A stretch of DNA of 64,000 nt, taken from assembly GCF_000730665.1 (NCBI RefSeq), contig NZ_BBIV01000003.1, forward strand, positions 1-64,000, given 5' to 3'. Positions 1 through 10,092 of the stretch are shown in pieces. Source of the DNA: Pseudomonas plecoglossicida NBRC 103162 = DSM 15088. GTDB taxonomy: Bacteria > Pseudomonadota > Gammaproteobacteria > Pseudomonadales > Pseudomonadaceae. A program made the translations under genes and the position numbers. Each line of letters opens with the position of its first letter. Within the stretch, counting starts at the first letter, position 1. The notes beneath the pieces were generated by a model that was not told the origin of the DNA, searched no databases, and saw only the letters and a program-made list of their open reading frames with translations.

Positions 1-24
1 ACAGGTCAAGCATTGCGCTGTACC

Positions 25-50
25 TGTGGGAGCCGGCTTGCCGGCGATAG
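25..50. repeat. Single REP element (putida type)
   Basis: Carries the GTGGGAGCCGGCTTGCCGGCG core found in seven other places in this window, as a lone copy downstream of ptsO. The inverted core can form a small hairpin. REP copies in P. putida are extragenic, as here. Confidence 0.75.
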
Positions 51-80
51 GGCAGGTTCAATCAGCCCAGATGCAGCGGC

Positions 81-353
81 TCACTCGCCTTCGTCGAAGT
101 AGTTGTTGATCAACGCGACCAGTGCTTCCAGTGCATCGTTGTCCTGCTCACCCTCGGTTTGCAGGTGCACCTGGGTACCTTTGCCCGCCGCCAGCATCAT
201 CACCGCCATGATGCTCTTGCCGTCCACCAGTTTGTCTGGCGCACGCCCCACCCGCACCTGGCAAGGGAAACGCCCGGCCACGCCAACGAACTTGGCTGCC
301 GCCCGGGCATGCAGCCCCAGCTTGTTGATGATGGTGATTTCGCGGGCGGGCAT
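81..353 (-). CDS. ptsO: Nitrogen-PTS phosphocarrier NPr (HPr-like)
   Basis: A 90-residue HPr-family phosphocarrier of the nitrogen phosphotransferase system. It passes phosphate from EINtr (PtsP, not in this window) to PtsN in the cytoplasm. The phospho-acceptor histidine is H15 in NKLGLHAR, and the conserved serine-region motif GKSIMAVMML follows at about residues 45-54. The reading frame stays open further upstream, but the ATG at 353 puts the family N-terminus (MPAREITIIN) at residue 1. It lies 20 nt after rapZ and is the last gene of the rpoN-hpf-ptsN-rapZ-ptsO block, the standard pseudomonad order. It acts in regulation, not sugar import. Confidence 0.95.
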   Translation of the reverse strand: MPAREITIINKLGLHARAAAKFVGVAGRFPCQVRVGRAPDKLVDGKSIMAVMMLAAGKGTQVHLQTEGEQDNDALEALVALINNYFDEGE

Positions 354-373
354 CGTGGGGCGGATCCTGTGGG

Positions 374-1228
374 CTAGAGGTCGCGGTGGCGGACCTGGAC
401 GTTTTTCAGGGACTGTTGCAGCAACTGGCCAAGCCGTTCGGTGATGTAGACCGAGCGGTGGTGACCGCCGGTGCAGCCGATGGCGATGGTGACATAGGCA
501 CGGTTGCTGGCAGCGAAGCGTGGCAGCCATTTGAGCAGATAAGTGGAAATGTCGGTGAACATCTCTTCGACATCCGGTTGAGCGGCGAGGTAGTCGATGA
601 CTGGCTGCTCGAGGCCGGAATGCTCGCGCAATTCGGGCTTCCAGTACGGATTGGGCAGGCAGCGAACATCGAACACCAGGTCGGCATCGACCGGCATGCC
701 GCGCTTGAAACCGAACGACTCGACCAGGAAGGCGGTGCCGGGCTCGGGTTGATTGAGCAGGCGCAGCTTGATCGTGTCGCGCAGTTGATAGAGGTTGAGG
801 TTGGTGGTGTCGATCTTCAGGTCGGAGAGGTCGGAGATCGGTCCCAGCAGCTCGCTTTCCACGCGGATCGCTTCAGCCAGCGAGCGGTTAGCGTTGGTCA
901 GCGGATGGCGACGGCGGGTTTCGGAGAATCGCTTGAGCAGCGTTTCTTCATCGGCATCGAGAAACAGTACGTCGCACTGGATATGGCGGGCACGGGCTTC
1001 TTCGAGCAGCTCGGGGAAACGCGACAGATGGCTTGGCAGGTTGCGCGCATCGATCGAGACGGCCACTTTCGGTTGCAGCAGCTCGGTGTTGATCAGCGCA
1101 CTCTCCGCCAGCTGCGGCAACAAGCCGGCCGGCAGGTTGTCGATGACGTAGAAGCCGTTGTCTTCCAGTACGTCGAGGGCGGTACTCTTGCCGGAGCCGG
1201 ACCGGCCGCTGACAATGATCAGGCGCAT
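374..1228 (-). CDS. rapZ: RNase adapter / nucleotide-binding protein RapZ
   Basis: A 284-residue P-loop protein of the RapZ (YvcJ/YhbJ) family. The Walker A motif GRSGSGKST is at about residues 8-16. The C-terminal half carries the family segments [18 protein letters not shown] and [13 protein letters not shown]. In enterobacteria RapZ delivers the sRNA GlmZ to RNase E to tune glucosamine-6-phosphate synthesis; in Pseudomonas the RNA partner is less clear, so the exact role is inferred. It is 2 nt from ptsN and probably co-transcribed with it. Confidence 0.95.
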   Translation of the reverse strand: MRLIIVSGRSGSGKSTALDVLEDNGFYVIDNLPAGLLPQLAESALINTELLQPKVAVSIDARNLPSHLSRFPELLEEARARHIQCDVLFLDADEETLLKRFSETRRRHPLTNANRSLAEAIRVESELLGPISDLSDLKIDTTNLNLYQLRDTIKLRLLNQPEPGTAFLVESFGFKRGMPVDADLVFDVRCLPNPYWKPELREHSGLEQPVIDYLAAQPDVEEMFTDISTYLLKWLPRFAASNRAYVTIAIGCTGGHHRSVYITERLGQLLQQSLKNVQVRHRDL

Positions 1229-1230
1229 GT

Positions 1231-1695
1231 TCAGTGCTCGTTCTGTGCGTCCAGGACAACCTGGTAAAGGGCCTCGCTGCTGTTGGCGGCACGCAGGCGC
1301 TCGCGAACTTCCTTGCGGTCGAGCATGCTGGCGATCTGACGCAGCAGTTCCAGATGGGCATCGGTGGCAGCTTCTGGCACCAGCAGGACGAACAGCAGGT
1401 CGACTGGCGCGCCATCGATGGCGTCATAGTCGATCGGAGCATCCAGGTGCAACAGGGCGCTGACGGGCGTAGAGCACCCTTCGAGCCGACAGTGGGGAAT
1501 GGCGATTCCATTGCCGAAGCCGGTGGAACCGAGCTTTTCCCGGGCAATCAGCTTTTCGAAGACGTCTTGCATCTCCAGCTCGGGTACTTGTTCGGCAATC
1601 AGGTTGGCGACCTTTTCCAGGGCGCGCTTCTTGCTGCCGCCCGGCACGTTCACCAGGGAACGGCCGGGGGTCAGGATAGTTTCAAGTCGGATCAT
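1231..1695 (-). CDS. ptsN: Nitrogen-PTS EIIA component PtsN
   Basis: A 154-residue EIIA-Ntr protein. The phosphorylated histidine is H68 in [12 protein letters not shown]. PtsN receives phosphate from PtsO and its phosphorylation state affects potassium transport, carbon storage and sigma-54-linked processes; it is a regulator, not a transporter subunit. It sits 12 nt after hpf and 2 nt before rapZ, the classic neighbourhood of rpoN. Length is normal for the family. Confidence 0.95.
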   Translation of the reverse strand: MIRLETILTPGRSLVNVPGGSKKRALEKVANLIAEQVPELEMQDVFEKLIAREKLGSTGFGNGIAIPHCRLEGCSTPVSALLHLDAPIDYDAIDGAPVDLLFVLLVPEAATDAHLELLRQIASMLDRKEVRERLRAANSSEALYQVVLDAQNEH

Positions 1696-1707
1696 GGATG
1701 AGGGGGA

Positions 1708-2016
1708 TCAGCGGGCGGCTGCACCTTGCAGCAGGCTTTGCTGTTTTTCCTTGTGTTTTTTCAATTGGCGGTCGAGCTTGTCGGCCATGTCGTCGATCGC
1801 TGCATACATGTCTTCGTGTTCCGCATTTGCTACCACTTCGCCACCGGGAATCTGCAGGGTCGCTTCGACCTTCTGTTGCAGTTTCTCGACTTTCAGGATG
1901 ACCTGCACGTTGGTGATCTTGTCGAAGTGACCCTCCACGCGCTTAAGCTTCTGCTCTACGTAGTCGCGCAGAGGGGGGGTGACTTCTACATGGTGTCCAC
2001 TGATGTTGACTTGCAT
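1708..2016 (-). CDS. hpf: Ribosome hibernation promoting factor (short HPF)
   Basis: A 102-residue short-type HPF/YfiA-family protein that binds the 30S subunit and promotes 100S ribosome dimers in stationary phase. The start MQVNISGHHVEVT is chosen because the ATG at 2016 is preceded on the minus strand by a strong AAGGAG; a longer upstream frame exists but has no family similarity. It lacks the C-terminal dimerisation extension of long HPF. Located between rpoN and ptsN, as in other gammaproteobacteria. Confidence 0.93.
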   Translation of the reverse strand: MQVNISGHHVEVTPPLRDYVEQKLKRVEGHFDKITNVQVILKVEKLQQKVEATLQIPGGEVVANAEHEDMYAAIDDMADKLDRQLKKHKEKQQSLLQGAAAR

Positions 2017-2094
2017 ACAGCTTCTCCTTTGTTGCCCGTGCATAAAGAGGCAGGTATTGCACCTGCCCCAGAAACGCTGTGGCACACCCAGGGG

Positions 2095-3588
2095 CTACAT
2101 CAGTCGCTTGCGCTCGCTCGACGGTGCGATGCCGAGGGACTCGCGGTACTTGGCGACGGTGCGACGGGCTACCTGGATGCCTTGTGCCTCCAGTAAACCA
2201 GCGATCTTGCTGTCACTCAATGGCTTTTTCTGATTTTCCGCCGCAACCAGTTTCTTGATGATCGCGCGGATCGCCGTGGACGAGCATTCTCCGCCTTCGG
2301 CGGTGCTGACGTGGCTGGAGAAAAAGTATTTCAGTTCGTAGATGCCGCGGGGCGTGTGCATGTATTTCTGCGTGGTGACCCGCGAAATGGTCGATTCGTG
2401 CATGCCGACGGCTTCGGCGATGTCGTGCAGCACCAGGGGCTTCATCGCCTCGTCGCCGTGGTCGAGGAAACCACGCTGATGCTCGACGATCTGCGTGGCC
2501 ACCTTCATCAGCGTTTCATTGCGGCTCTGCAGGCTCTTGATGAACCAGCGCGCCTCTTGCAGCTGGTTGCGCATGAAGGTGTTGTCGGCGCTGGTATCGG
2601 CGCGGCGGACGAAGCCGGCATATTGCGGGTTCACGCGCAGGCGCGGGATGGCTTCCTGGTTCAGTTCGACCAGCCAGCGCTCGCTGTCCTTGCGCACTAT
2701 CACGTCGGGCACCACGTATTCGGGTTCGCTGGACTCGATCTGCGAACCAGGGCGCGGGTTGAGGCTCTGGACCAGCTCGATCACCTGGCGCAGCTCGTCT
2801 TCCTTGAGCTTCATGCGGCGCATCAGCTGGCTGTAGTCGCGGCTGCCGAGCAGGTCGATGAAATCGCTGACCAGGCGCTGGGCTTCGCTCATCCATGGCG
2901 TGCTGGCGGGCAGTTGGCGCAGTTGCAGCAGCAGGCACTCGCCAAGGGTGCGGGCACCGACGCCGGCAGGCTCGAACTGCTGGATGCGGTGCAGCACCGC
3001 TTCGATCTCGTCGAGTTCGATATCCAGTTCCGGGTCGAAGCCGGCGCAAATCTCTTCCAGCGTGTCTTCCAGGTAGCCCTGGCCGTTGATGCTGTCGATC
3101 AGGGTGACGGCGATCAGACGGTCGGTGTCGGACATCGGTGCCAGGTTCAGTTGCCACAGCAGGTGGCTTTGCAGGCTTTCGCCTGCCGATGTGCGCGTGG
3201 TGAAGTCCCACTCGTCGTCATCGTTGCTCGGCAGGCTGCTGGCGCTGGTCTGGTAGATGTCTTCCCAGGCGGTATCGACCGGAAGCTCATTGGGGATTCG
3301 CTCGTTCCACTCACCGTCCTCCAGGGTTTCGGCACTGCTGGTGCTTTCCTGGAAGCTGTTGTCCTGGGTTTCGGCAACCGGCTTGCTCTCGGCGTTGTCC
3401 GCCATCGGGTCGCTGTTGTCGAAGTCGTCGCCGTCTTCCTGGCGTTCGAGCATCGGATTGGACTCCAGCGCTTCCTGGATTTCCTGTTGCAGGTCCAGGG
3501 TGGAAAGCTGAAGGAGGCGGATGGCCTGTTGCAACTGCGGAGTCATCGTCAGTTGCTGGCCCATTTTTAGGACGAGCGATGGTTTCAT
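2095..3588 (-). CDS. rpoN: RNA polymerase sigma-54 factor
   Basis: A 497-residue sigma-54. The N-terminal glutamine-rich region I ([20 protein letters not shown] and onward) interacts with enhancer-binding proteins. An acidic linker covers about residues 50-120, followed by the core-binding domain. The C-terminal RpoN box [14 protein letters not shown] recognises the -24 element. The ATG at 3588 is used; an upstream in-frame extension is not family-like. Target promoters need an AAA+ activator, and one such activator (GcsR-like) and a likely target (gcvH) are in this window. Confidence 0.97.
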   Translation of the reverse strand: MKPSLVLKMGQQLTMTPQLQQAIRLLQLSTLDLQQEIQEALESNPMLERQEDGDDFDNSDPMADNAESKPVAETQDNSFQESTSSAETLEDGEWNERIPNELPVDTAWEDIYQTSASSLPSNDDDEWDFTTRTSAGESLQSHLLWQLNLAPMSDTDRLIAVTLIDSINGQGYLEDTLEEICAGFDPELDIELDEIEAVLHRIQQFEPAGVGARTLGECLLLQLRQLPASTPWMSEAQRLVSDFIDLLGSRDYSQLMRRMKLKEDELRQVIELVQSLNPRPGSQIESSEPEYVVPDVIVRKDSERWLVELNQEAIPRLRVNPQYAGFVRRADTSADNTFMRNQLQEARWFIKSLQSRNETLMKVATQIVEHQRGFLDHGDEAMKPLVLHDIAEAVGMHESTISRVTTQKYMHTPRGIYELKYFFSSHVSTAEGGECSSTAIRAIIKKLVAAENQKKPLSDSKIAGLLEAQGIQVARRTVAKYRESLGIAPSSERKRLM

Positions 3589-3762
3589 GGCTGGGGCTAA
3601 ATACCTTGTTCGCCGGCGCGCATGCGCCATCCACTACACGAGGGCGCCGGAGCGCCAAATTCAAGCAAGTTTTATGCCTTAAATTGTAGCGTTTGCCTAG
3701 AGCACTGTAACAACTTAAGCCCCGTCAGGAGACGTTTGCCAGTGCTCCAGGCACATCCGGGG

Positions 3763-4488
3763 TCAGAGTCGGAACTCGTGACCCAGATAAACTTCCTTCA
3801 CCAGGTCGTTGGCCAGGATGGTCTCGGCATCGCCCTCGGCGATCAGTTGGCCATCGTTGACAATGTAGGCGGTTTCGCAGATATCCAGGGTTTCGCGGAC
3901 GTTGTGGTCGGTGATCAGCACGCCGATGCCTTTCGCCTTGAGGTGGTGGATGATCTGCTTGATGTCGCCCACCGAAATCGGGTCGACACCGGCAAAAGGT
4001 TCGTCCAGCAGGATGAACTTCGGCGCGGTCGCCAGCGCGCGGGCAATCTCGACGCGGCGGCGTTCGCCACCGGAAAGGCTCATGCCGAGGTTGTCGCGGA
4101 TATGGCTGATGTGGAACTCCTGCAGCAGGCTTTCCAGTTCCTTGCGTCGGCCATCACGGTCGATATCCTGGCGCGTCTCGAGGATCGCCATGATGTTGTC
4201 GGCCACCGACAGCTTGCGGAAGATCGATGCCTCCTGCGGCAGGTAGCCGATACCGGCGCGGGCGCGGCCGTGCATGGGCTGGTGGCTGACGTCGAGGTTG
4301 TCGATCAGTACGCGACCCTGGTCGGCCTGGACCAGGCCGACGATCATGTAGAAGCAGGTGGTCTTGCCGGCGCCGTTGGGGCCTAGCAGGCCGACGATCC
4401 GGCCACTGTCGATAGACAGGCTGACATCGCGCACGACTTGCCGGCCTTTGTAGCTCTTGGCCAGATGCTGGGCTTTGAGGGTTGCCAT
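3763..4488 (-). CDS. lptB: LPS export ABC transporter ATPase LptB
   Basis: A 241-residue ABC ATPase that powers lipopolysaccharide extraction from the inner membrane with LptF and LptG, which are encoded at 27810-29979 in this window. Walker A is GPNGAGKTT (about residues 36-44), the signature is [15 protein letters not shown] and Walker B is [12 protein letters not shown]. It follows lptA directly: the lptA stop codon is next to the lptB start. Confidence 0.97.
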   Translation of the reverse strand: MATLKAQHLAKSYKGRQVVRDVSLSIDSGRIVGLLGPNGAGKTTCFYMIVGLVQADQGRVLIDNLDVSHQPMHGRARAGIGYLPQEASIFRKLSVADNIMAILETRQDIDRDGRRKELESLLQEFHISHIRDNLGMSLSGGERRRVEIARALATAPKFILLDEPFAGVDPISVGDIKQIIHHLKAKGIGVLITDHNVRETLDICETAYIVNDGQLIAEGDAETILANDLVKEVYLGHEFRL

Positions 4489-5013
4489 TTACTCGGCCTT
4501 CTTCTTCGGCTGGATCACCATGTCGATGCGCTGACGTGGTTGAGTCACGTTGCCACCACGACCGGCGGTCGCAACCTGGGTCTTGGTGTTGTAGACGATC
4601 TTCTCGCCTTCGGTGGTGTTGCCTTCGTTCTCGACCTTGGCGCGGTCGGTGAGGATCACCATGTCTTTCTGCGACTGGTACTGGATGGTGACTGCCCAGC
4701 CTTTCATCTTGTCGGGCTTCTCGGCGCTCTGCTGCTGCTCGAAGTAGGCCAGGTTGCCCACCGAGGTCACCACGTCGATATCGCCGGACGGGGCGCGAGT
4801 GATGGTCACGGTGTTGCCTTTGATCATCATCGAACCCTGGGTGATGATCACATCGCCGGTATAGGTGGCCACGCCCTGCTTGTCGTCCAGGTGAGCGTTG
4901 TCGGCCTGGATGCGAATAGGCTGGTCACGGTCATTCGGCAGGGCGAAGGCGCTCGCGCTTCCCAGTGCTGCGCTCAGGCTGAGCAAAAGGGGGAGGGTTT
5001 TAACGAGCCTCAT
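4489..5013 (-). CDS. lptA: Periplasmic LPS bridge protein LptA
   Basis: A 174-residue periplasmic protein with a cleavable signal peptide (basic MRLVK start, hydrophobic stretch, cleavage probably after SAFA near residue 24). The OstA-like domain opens with IRIQADNAHLDDKQGVATY. It forms the periplasmic bridge carrying LPS between LptC and the outer-membrane LptD/E complex. Its start lies inside the end of lptC (14-nt overlap), which suggests translational coupling. Confidence 0.95.
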   Translation of the reverse strand: MRLVKTLPLLLSLSAALGSASAFALPNDRDQPIRIQADNAHLDDKQGVATYTGDVIITQGSMMIKGNTVTITRAPSGDIDVVTSVGNLAYFEQQQSAEKPDKMKGWAVTIQYQSQKDMVILTDRAKVENEGNTTEGEKIVYNTKTQVATAGRGGNVTQPRQRIDMVIQPKKKAE

Positions 5014-5572
5014 ACTGTCCTCTTACGTTAGAAAGCAAGTCCATCTTGCCTTCTTTCAAATACGCTTTCATTCCCTTGCCTGTGGTCGTGCCACCGGCGC
5101 CGTCGATTCTAACGGCTTGCTCGGTCTGCGCATATTGCTTCTCTGGGAATACCGTCATGCGCGAGCTGGTAATGATCAATTCGCGCTGTTTTTCGTCCGT
5201 GCGGGCGACCCGCACGTTGTCGATCAGTTCGACCTCGCTGCCGTCGGGGTTGACCTCGGCGCGAACGCTCTGCACGTGCCATGGGAACTCGGTGCCGCGG
5301 TACATGTGCAGGTCGGGCGTGGTCACCATTGTGACTTCGCTGGCCTTGAGGTGTTCGACCTTGTCGGCGGTCATTTCGTACTGCAGCTTGCCATCGGGAA
5401 GAAACTGCAGGCTGTGGGCGTTGATCGCGTAGTAGTCGATGGCACTTTCATCGACCTGGGCCACGGGCTCGTCGAGGAAGCTTTCAGGGCTGACATTCCA
5501 GTACCCGATCGCCACCAGCAGGGCGGCGATCAGCGCGAGCAGCACGGTATTGCGGGCTTTCTTGCTGAACAT
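5000..5572 (-). CDS. lptC: LPS export membrane anchor LptC
   Basis: A 190-residue bitopic inner-membrane protein. One N-terminal transmembrane helix (TVLLALIAALLVAIGYW, about residues 9-25) is followed by a periplasmic LptC domain. It docks LptA onto the LptBFG complex. It lies 8 nt downstream of kdsC and overlaps lptA. Length matches the family. Confidence 0.95.
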   Translation of the reverse strand: MFSKKARNTVLLALIAALLVAIGYWNVSPESFLDEPVAQVDESAIDYYAINAHSLQFLPDGKLQYEMTADKVEHLKASEVTMVTTPDLHMYRGTEFPWHVQSVRAEVNPDGSEVELIDNVRVARTDEKQRELIITSSRMTVFPEKQYAQTEQAVRIDGAGGTTTGKGMKAYLKEGKMDLLSNVRGQYEAR

Positions 5573-5580
5573 GTTCGGCC

Positions 5581-6105
5581 TTAGAGGTAATTGGCATTGG
5601 CAGCGTCCAGGGTGCCCTGGGCCTGCATGATCAGTTCGCAGAACTCGCGTGCGGCGCCTTCACCACCGCGCGCCTGGGTCACGCCGTGGGCGTGCTGGCG
5701 AACGAACGGCGCGGCATTGGCCACCGCCATGCCCAGGCCGACCCGGCGAATCACCGGCAGGTCTGGCAGGTCATCGCCCAGATAGGCGACCTGTTCATAG
5801 CTTAGGCCCAGTTCGGCGAGCAGGCTGTCGAGCACCACCAATTTGTCCTCGCGGCCCTGGAACAGATGCGGGATGCCGAGGTTTTTCGCGCGACGTTCGA
5901 CGACCGGGGTCTTGCGTCCGCTGATGATTGCCGTGGTCACGCCCGCGGCCATGAGCATCTTGATGCCGTGGCCGTCGAGGGTGTTGAAGGTCTTGAACTC
6001 GCTACCGTCCTCGAGAAAGTACAGCCGTCCGTCGGTCAGCACGCCATCGACATCGAATACGGCGAGCTTGATGGCTTTGCCACGTTGCAGCAGATCCTGG
6101 GTCAT
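5581..6105 (-). CDS. kdsC: KDO-8-phosphate phosphatase
   Basis: A 174-residue HAD-superfamily phosphatase that converts 3-deoxy-D-manno-octulosonate 8-phosphate to KDO, the inner-core sugar of LPS. The catalytic motif I FDVDGVLTDG is at about residues 18-27. Motif II is the TAIISGRK segment and motif III/IV the VAYLGDDLPDLPV segment. It lies 14 nt after kdsD in a KDO/LPS-export operon. Confidence 0.95.
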   Translation of the reverse strand: MTQDLLQRGKAIKLAVFDVDGVLTDGRLYFLEDGSEFKTFNTLDGHGIKMLMAAGVTTAIISGRKTPVVERRAKNLGIPHLFQGREDKLVVLDSLLAELGLSYEQVAYLGDDLPDLPVIRRVGLGMAVANAAPFVRQHAHGVTQARGGEGAAREFCELIMQAQGTLDAANANYL

Positions 6106-6119
6106 TGTGGGGTTCTCCT

Positions 6120-7094
6120 TTACATCACGCCAGCGCGCAGCAGGTCATGCATGTTCAGGGCGCCGGTCGGGCGGTCGTCCTTGTCGACGACCACCAGGGC
6201 GCTGATCTTGTGGTCTTCCATGATCTTGAGGGCCTCGGCCGCGAGCATCTCGGCGCGAGCGGTCTTGCCGTGCACGGTCATCACCTGGTCGATCAGGGTG
6301 GTGTGCACGTCGATACTGCGGTCCAGGCTGCGGCGCAGGTCGCCGTCGGTGAAGATCCCGGCCAGCCTGCCGTCCTGTTCGAGAACGACGGTCATGCCCA
6401 GGCCCTTGCGGGACATCTCCAGGAGTGCGTCCTTGAGCAGCGTGCCGCGTTGCACCTGCGGCAGCTCGTCACCGGCGTGCATGACGTTCTCGACCTTGAG
6501 CAGCAAGCGCCGGCCCAGGGCTCCGCCCGGGTGCGAGAAGGCGAAGTCCTCGGCGGTGAAACCACGCGCTTCGAGCAGGGCGATGGCCAGCGCGTCGCCC
6601 AGCACCAGGGCCGCAGTGGTGGAGGAGGTAGGCGCCAGGTTCAGCGGGCAAGCCTCCTGGGCGACACTGGCGTCGAGGTTGACCTCGGCTGCCTTGGCCA
6701 GAGGCGAATCCGGATTGCCGGTCAGGCTGATCAACTGGATGCCCAGGCGCTTGATCAATGGCAGCAAGGTGACGATCTCGGCAGTGCTGCCCGAGTTGGA
6801 CAGGGCGAGAATGACATCGTCGCGAGTGATCATGCCCATGTCGCCATGGCTGGCTTCGGCCGGGTGCACGAAGAATGCCGTGGTGCCAGTGCTGGCCAGG
6901 GTCGCGGCGATCTTGTTGCCGATATGTCCGGATTTGCCCATGCCGACCACCACCACGCGGCCCTTGCTCGCCAGAATCAGCTCGCACGCCTTGACGAAGT
7001 TGGCGTCGATACGGGCCATCAGGCCTTCCACGGCCTCGAGTTCAAGGCGCAGTGTGCGCTGGGCGGATTGGATCAACTCGCTGGATTGGCTCAT
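6120..7094 (-). CDS. kdsD: Arabinose-5-phosphate isomerase
   Basis: A 324-residue protein with an N-terminal SIS domain (VVVGMGKSGHIGNKIAATL near residues 48-66) and two C-terminal CBS domains. It interconverts ribulose 5-phosphate and arabinose 5-phosphate, the first step toward KDO. It is the first gene of the minus-strand operon; the 249-nt region upstream separates it from the divergent mla operon. KpsF/GutQ paralogues have the same domains, but the kdsC-lpt context supports KdsD. Confidence 0.95.
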   Translation of the reverse strand: MSQSSELIQSAQRTLRLELEAVEGLMARIDANFVKACELILASKGRVVVVGMGKSGHIGNKIAATLASTGTTAFFVHPAEASHGDMGMITRDDVILALSNSGSTAEIVTLLPLIKRLGIQLISLTGNPDSPLAKAAEVNLDASVAQEACPLNLAPTSSTTAALVLGDALAIALLEARGFTAEDFAFSHPGGALGRRLLLKVENVMHAGDELPQVQRGTLLKDALLEMSRKGLGMTVVLEQDGRLAGIFTDGDLRRSLDRSIDVHTTLIDQVMTVHGKTARAEMLAAEALKIMEDHKISALVVVDKDDRPTGALNMHDLLRAGVM

Positions 7095-7222
7095 GTTGGA
7101 AAGCGATGCCTGAAGAAAAGGCGGCGATTATAGCCGCAATGGAAGAAAGCCTCATCCTTTCGATTCTGCTGACGAAAAACCATCAAAGCCTGTCATTGGC
7201 CTGAACGGGTCGTTCCATGGCC

Positions 7223-7252
7223 TTGGGGGCGGCCTGTCAGCGGTGCTATAGT
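7223..7252 (+). promoter_or_regulatory. Possible sigma-70 promoter of the mla operon
   Basis: TTGGGG at 7223-7228 and TATAGT at 7247-7252 are separated by 18 nt, about 90 nt upstream of the mlaF ATG in the kdsD/mlaF divergent gap. The -10 is good and the -35 mediocre. Assignment is by eye only. Confidence 0.35.
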
Positions 7253-7343
7253 TCGCCGCTATTCGGCCTGCCAGGGGGCGCGTGTGCCTTCCTGAGAGGG
7301 ACCGGCGTCCATAAGGACAAGCCTGCACTAGCAAGGAGTCTAG

Positions 7344-8153
7344 ATGAGTGTGGATAGCGCCTACGCGGTCGAGTTGAAGGGCGTCACCTTCAAGCGCGGT
7401 TCGCGCAGCATTTTCAGCAATGTCGACATACGCATTCCGCGTGGCAAGGTCACCGGCATCATGGGGCCGTCGGGTTGCGGCAAGACCACGCTGCTACGCC
7501 TGATGGGTGCGCAATTGCGTCCGGCGAGCGGCGAGGTATGGGTGGCCGGCCAGAACCTGCCGAGCCTGTCGCGCAGCGACCTGTTCGACGCGCGCAAGCA
7601 GATGGGGGTTCTGTTCCAGAGCGGCGCCCTGTTCACTGACCTCGATGTGTTCGAGAACGTCGCCTTCCCGTTGCGTGTGCACACCCAGCTGTCGGACGAG
7701 ATGATCCGTGACATCGTCCTGATGAAGCTGCAGGCAGTCGGCCTGCGCGGCGCCATCGACCTGATGCCCGACGAATTGTCCGGCGGCATGAAGCGTCGGG
7801 TGGCGCTGGCGCGGGCGATCGCGCTGGATCCGCAGATCCTCATGTACGACGAACCGTTCGTCGGCCAGGACCCGATCGCGATGGGGGTGCTGGTGCGGCT
7901 GATCCGTCTGCTCAACGATGCCCTTGGCATTACCAGCATCGTGGTGTCCCACGACCTGGCCGAAACGGCCAGCATCGCCGACTACATCTACGTGGTGGGT
8001 GATGGTCAGGTATTGGGTCAGGGCACGCCCGACGAGCTGATGGGGTCGGATAATCCGCGCATTCGCCAGTTCATGAAGGGTGATCCGGACGGCCCGGTGC
8101 CATTCCATTTTCCTGCGCCTGACTACCGCGCCGATCTGCTGGGGGCGCGTTGA
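7344..8153 (+). CDS. mlaF: Phospholipid trafficking ABC ATPase MlaF
   Basis: A 269-residue ABC ATPase of the Mla system, which moves phospholipids between the inner and outer membranes to keep outer-membrane asymmetry. Walker A is GPSGCGKTT, the signature [14 protein letters not shown] and Walker [13 protein letters not shown]. An AGGAG lies upstream of the ATG at 7344. The stop overlaps the mlaE start in TGATG. It is the first of five co-oriented mla genes. Confidence 0.95.
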   Translation: MSVDSAYAVELKGVTFKRGSRSIFSNVDIRIPRGKVTGIMGPSGCGKTTLLRLMGAQLRPASGEVWVAGQNLPSLSRSDLFDARKQMGVLFQSGALFTDLDVFENVAFPLRVHTQLSDEMIRDIVLMKLQAVGLRGAIDLMPDELSGGMKRRVALARAIALDPQILMYDEPFVGQDPIAMGVLVRLIRLLNDALGITSIVVSHDLAETASIADYIYVVGDGQVLGQGTPDELMGSDNPRIRQFMKGDPDGPVPFHFPAPDYRADLLGAR

Positions 8154-8950
8154 TGCGTAGAAAATCCTTACTGGAGCGTATTCGCCTGATGGGCCGTTCG
8201 GCTATCGACGTGCTGGCGGTGCTGGGGCGCTCCTGCCTGTTCCTGTTCCATGCCCTGGTCGGCCGTGGCGGTATCGGCGGCGGTTTCCAGTTGCTGACCA
8301 AGCAGCTGTATTCGGTGGGCGTGCTGTCGCTGGCGATCGTGGTCGTGTCGGGTGTGTTCATCGGCATGGTGCTGGCGCTGCAGGGCTACAGCATCCTGAC
8401 CAAGTACGGTTCCGAGCAGGCGGTCGGGCAGATGGTGGCCTTGACCCTGCTGCGTGAACTGGGCCCGGTGGTCACTGCGTTGCTGTTCGCCGGGCGTGCG
8501 GGTTCTGCGCTGACGGCCGAAATCGGCAACATGAAGTCCACCGAGCAGCTGTCGAGCCTTGAAATGATCGGCGTCGACCCGCTCAAGTACATCGTCGCGC
8601 CGCGCTTGTGGGCCGGTTTCATTTCCCTGCCGTTGCTGGCACTGATCTTCAGTGTGGTCGGCATCTGGGGTGGTTCGTGGGTCGCGGTGGACTGGCTGGG
8701 CGTCTACGAAGGCTCCTTCTGGGCCAACATGCAGAACAGTGTTTCCTTTACCGACGACGTGCTCAACGGGCTGGTCAAGAGCCTGGTGTTCGCCTTCGTC
8801 TCGACCTGGATCGCCGTATTCCAGGGGTACGACTGCGAGCCCACCTCGGAAGGGATCAGCCGTGCCACCACCAAGACCGTGGTCTATGCCTCATTGGCAG
8901 TACTGGGTCTGGACTTTATTCTGACCGCCTTGATGTTTGGAGATTTCTGA
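8153..8950 (+). CDS. mlaE: Mla permease MlaE
   Basis: A 265-residue MlaE/YrbE-type permease with about five hydrophobic segments. The family motif [20 protein letters not shown] is near residues 104-123. The ATG at 8153 shares its A with the mlaF stop; a TTG three bases upstream is the only other in-frame option nearby. It pairs with MlaF, MlaD and MlaB as the inner-membrane complex. The 3' end overlaps mlaD in the same TGATG way. Confidence 0.95.
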   Translation: MRRKSLLERIRLMGRSAIDVLAVLGRSCLFLFHALVGRGGIGGGFQLLTKQLYSVGVLSLAIVVVSGVFIGMVLALQGYSILTKYGSEQAVGQMVALTLLRELGPVVTALLFAGRAGSALTAEIGNMKSTEQLSSLEMIGVDPLKYIVAPRLWAGFISLPLLALIFSVVGIWGGSWVAVDWLGVYEGSFWANMQNSVSFTDDVLNGLVKSLVFAFVSTWIAVFQGYDCEPTSEGISRATTKTVVYASLAVLGLDFILTALMFGDF

Positions 8951-9435
8951 TGCAAAACCGCACCCTGGAAATCGGTGTCGGCCTGTTCCTGCTGGCCGGG
9001 ATCCTGGCGCTGCTGCTGCTGGCCCTGCGTGTCAGCGGGCTGTCGGCCAGCCCGAGCAGCGATACCTACAAAGTTTACGCCTACTTCGACAATATCGCCG
9101 GATTGACGGTCAGAGCTAAAGTGACCATGGCCGGTGTGACGATCGGCAAGGTCACCGCCATCGATCTGGACCGTGATTCGTACACCGGTCGGGTGACGCT
9201 GCAGCTGGACAAGACGGTCGACAACCTGCCGTCGGACTCCACTGCCTCGATCCTGACCGCGGGTCTGCTTGGCGAGAAGTACATCGGCATCAGCGTGGGC
9301 GGCGAAGAAGAGGTGCTCAAGGACGGTGCAACCATCCATGACACCCAGTCGGCACTGGTGCTGGAAGATCTGATTGGCAAGTTCCTGCTCAACTCCGTTG
9401 GCAAGGAACCGAAAGAAGCGCAACCGGCTAATTAA
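8950..9435 (+). CDS. mlaD: Mla substrate-binding MCE protein MlaD
   Basis: A 161-residue protein with one N-terminal membrane helix (GLFLLAGILALLLLALRV) and one periplasmic MCE domain. The motif AGLTVRAKVTMAGVTIGKV is the MCE signature. MlaD hexamers form a lipid channel on MlaE. The true start is the ATG at 8950 overlapping the mlaE stop; the open frame extending much further upstream runs through mlaE and is a shadow. Confidence 0.95.
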   Translation: MQNRTLEIGVGLFLLAGILALLLLALRVSGLSASPSSDTYKVYAYFDNIAGLTVRAKVTMAGVTIGKVTAIDLDRDSYTGRVTLQLDKTVDNLPSDSTASILTAGLLGEKYIGISVGGEEEVLKDGATIHDTQSALVLEDLIGKFLLNSVGKEPKEAQPAN

Positions 9436-9444
9436 GGAGTTTCC

Positions 9445-10092
9445 ATGATTTCGATCCTGCGACGTGGCCTGCTGGTCCTGCTGGCGGCTTTCCCTCTGCT
9501 GGCCCTGGCAGCGCAATCACCTCATGAGGTGGTTCAAGGCACCACCAATGAACTGCTGAGTGATCTCAAGGCCAACAAGGAGCAGTACAAGACCAACCCG
9601 CAGGCGTTCTACGATGCACTCAATCGCATCCTGGGCCCGGTGGTCGATTCCGATGGCATTTCCAAGAGCATCATGACCGTCAAGTACTCGCGCAAGGCCA
9701 CGCCCGAGCAGATGCAGCGCTTCCAGGAAAACTTCAAGCGCAGCCTGATGCAGTTCTATGGCAACGCACTGCTCGAGTACAACAACCAGGGCATCGTCGT
9801 CGATCCGGCCAAGGCAGACGACGGCAAGCGCGCCAGCGTCGGCATGAAGGTCACCGGCAACAACGGTGCCGTGTACCCGGTGCAATACACCCTGGAAAAC
9901 CTGGGTGGCGAGTGGAAGGTGCGTAACGTCATCGTCAACGGCATCAACGTCGGCAAGCTGTTCCGTGACCAGTTCGCCGACGCCATGCAGCGCAACGGCA
10001 ACGACCTGGACAAGACCATCGACGGCTGGGCCGGCGAAGTGGCCAAGGCCAAGGAAACTGCCGAAAGTTCGCCAGAGAAGAGCGTCAAATGA
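9445..10092 (+). CDS. mlaC: Periplasmic phospholipid carrier MlaC
   Basis: A 215-residue protein with a signal peptide (MISILRRG then a leucine-rich core, cleavage probably after ALAAQ near residue 24). It is a soluble periplasmic carrier shuttling phospholipids between MlaA at the outer membrane and MlaFEDB. It is preceded by AAGGAG. Its stop overlaps the mlaB start (ATGA). Confidence 0.93.
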   Translation: MISILRRGLLVLLAAFPLLALAAQSPHEVVQGTTNELLSDLKANKEQYKTNPQAFYDALNRILGPVVDSDGISKSIMTVKYSRKATPEQMQRFQENFKRSLMQFYGNALLEYNNQGIVVDPAKADDGKRASVGMKVTGNNGAVYPVQYTLENLGGEWKVRNVIVNGINVGKLFRDQFADAMQRNGNDLDKTIDGWAGEVAKAKETAESSPEKSVK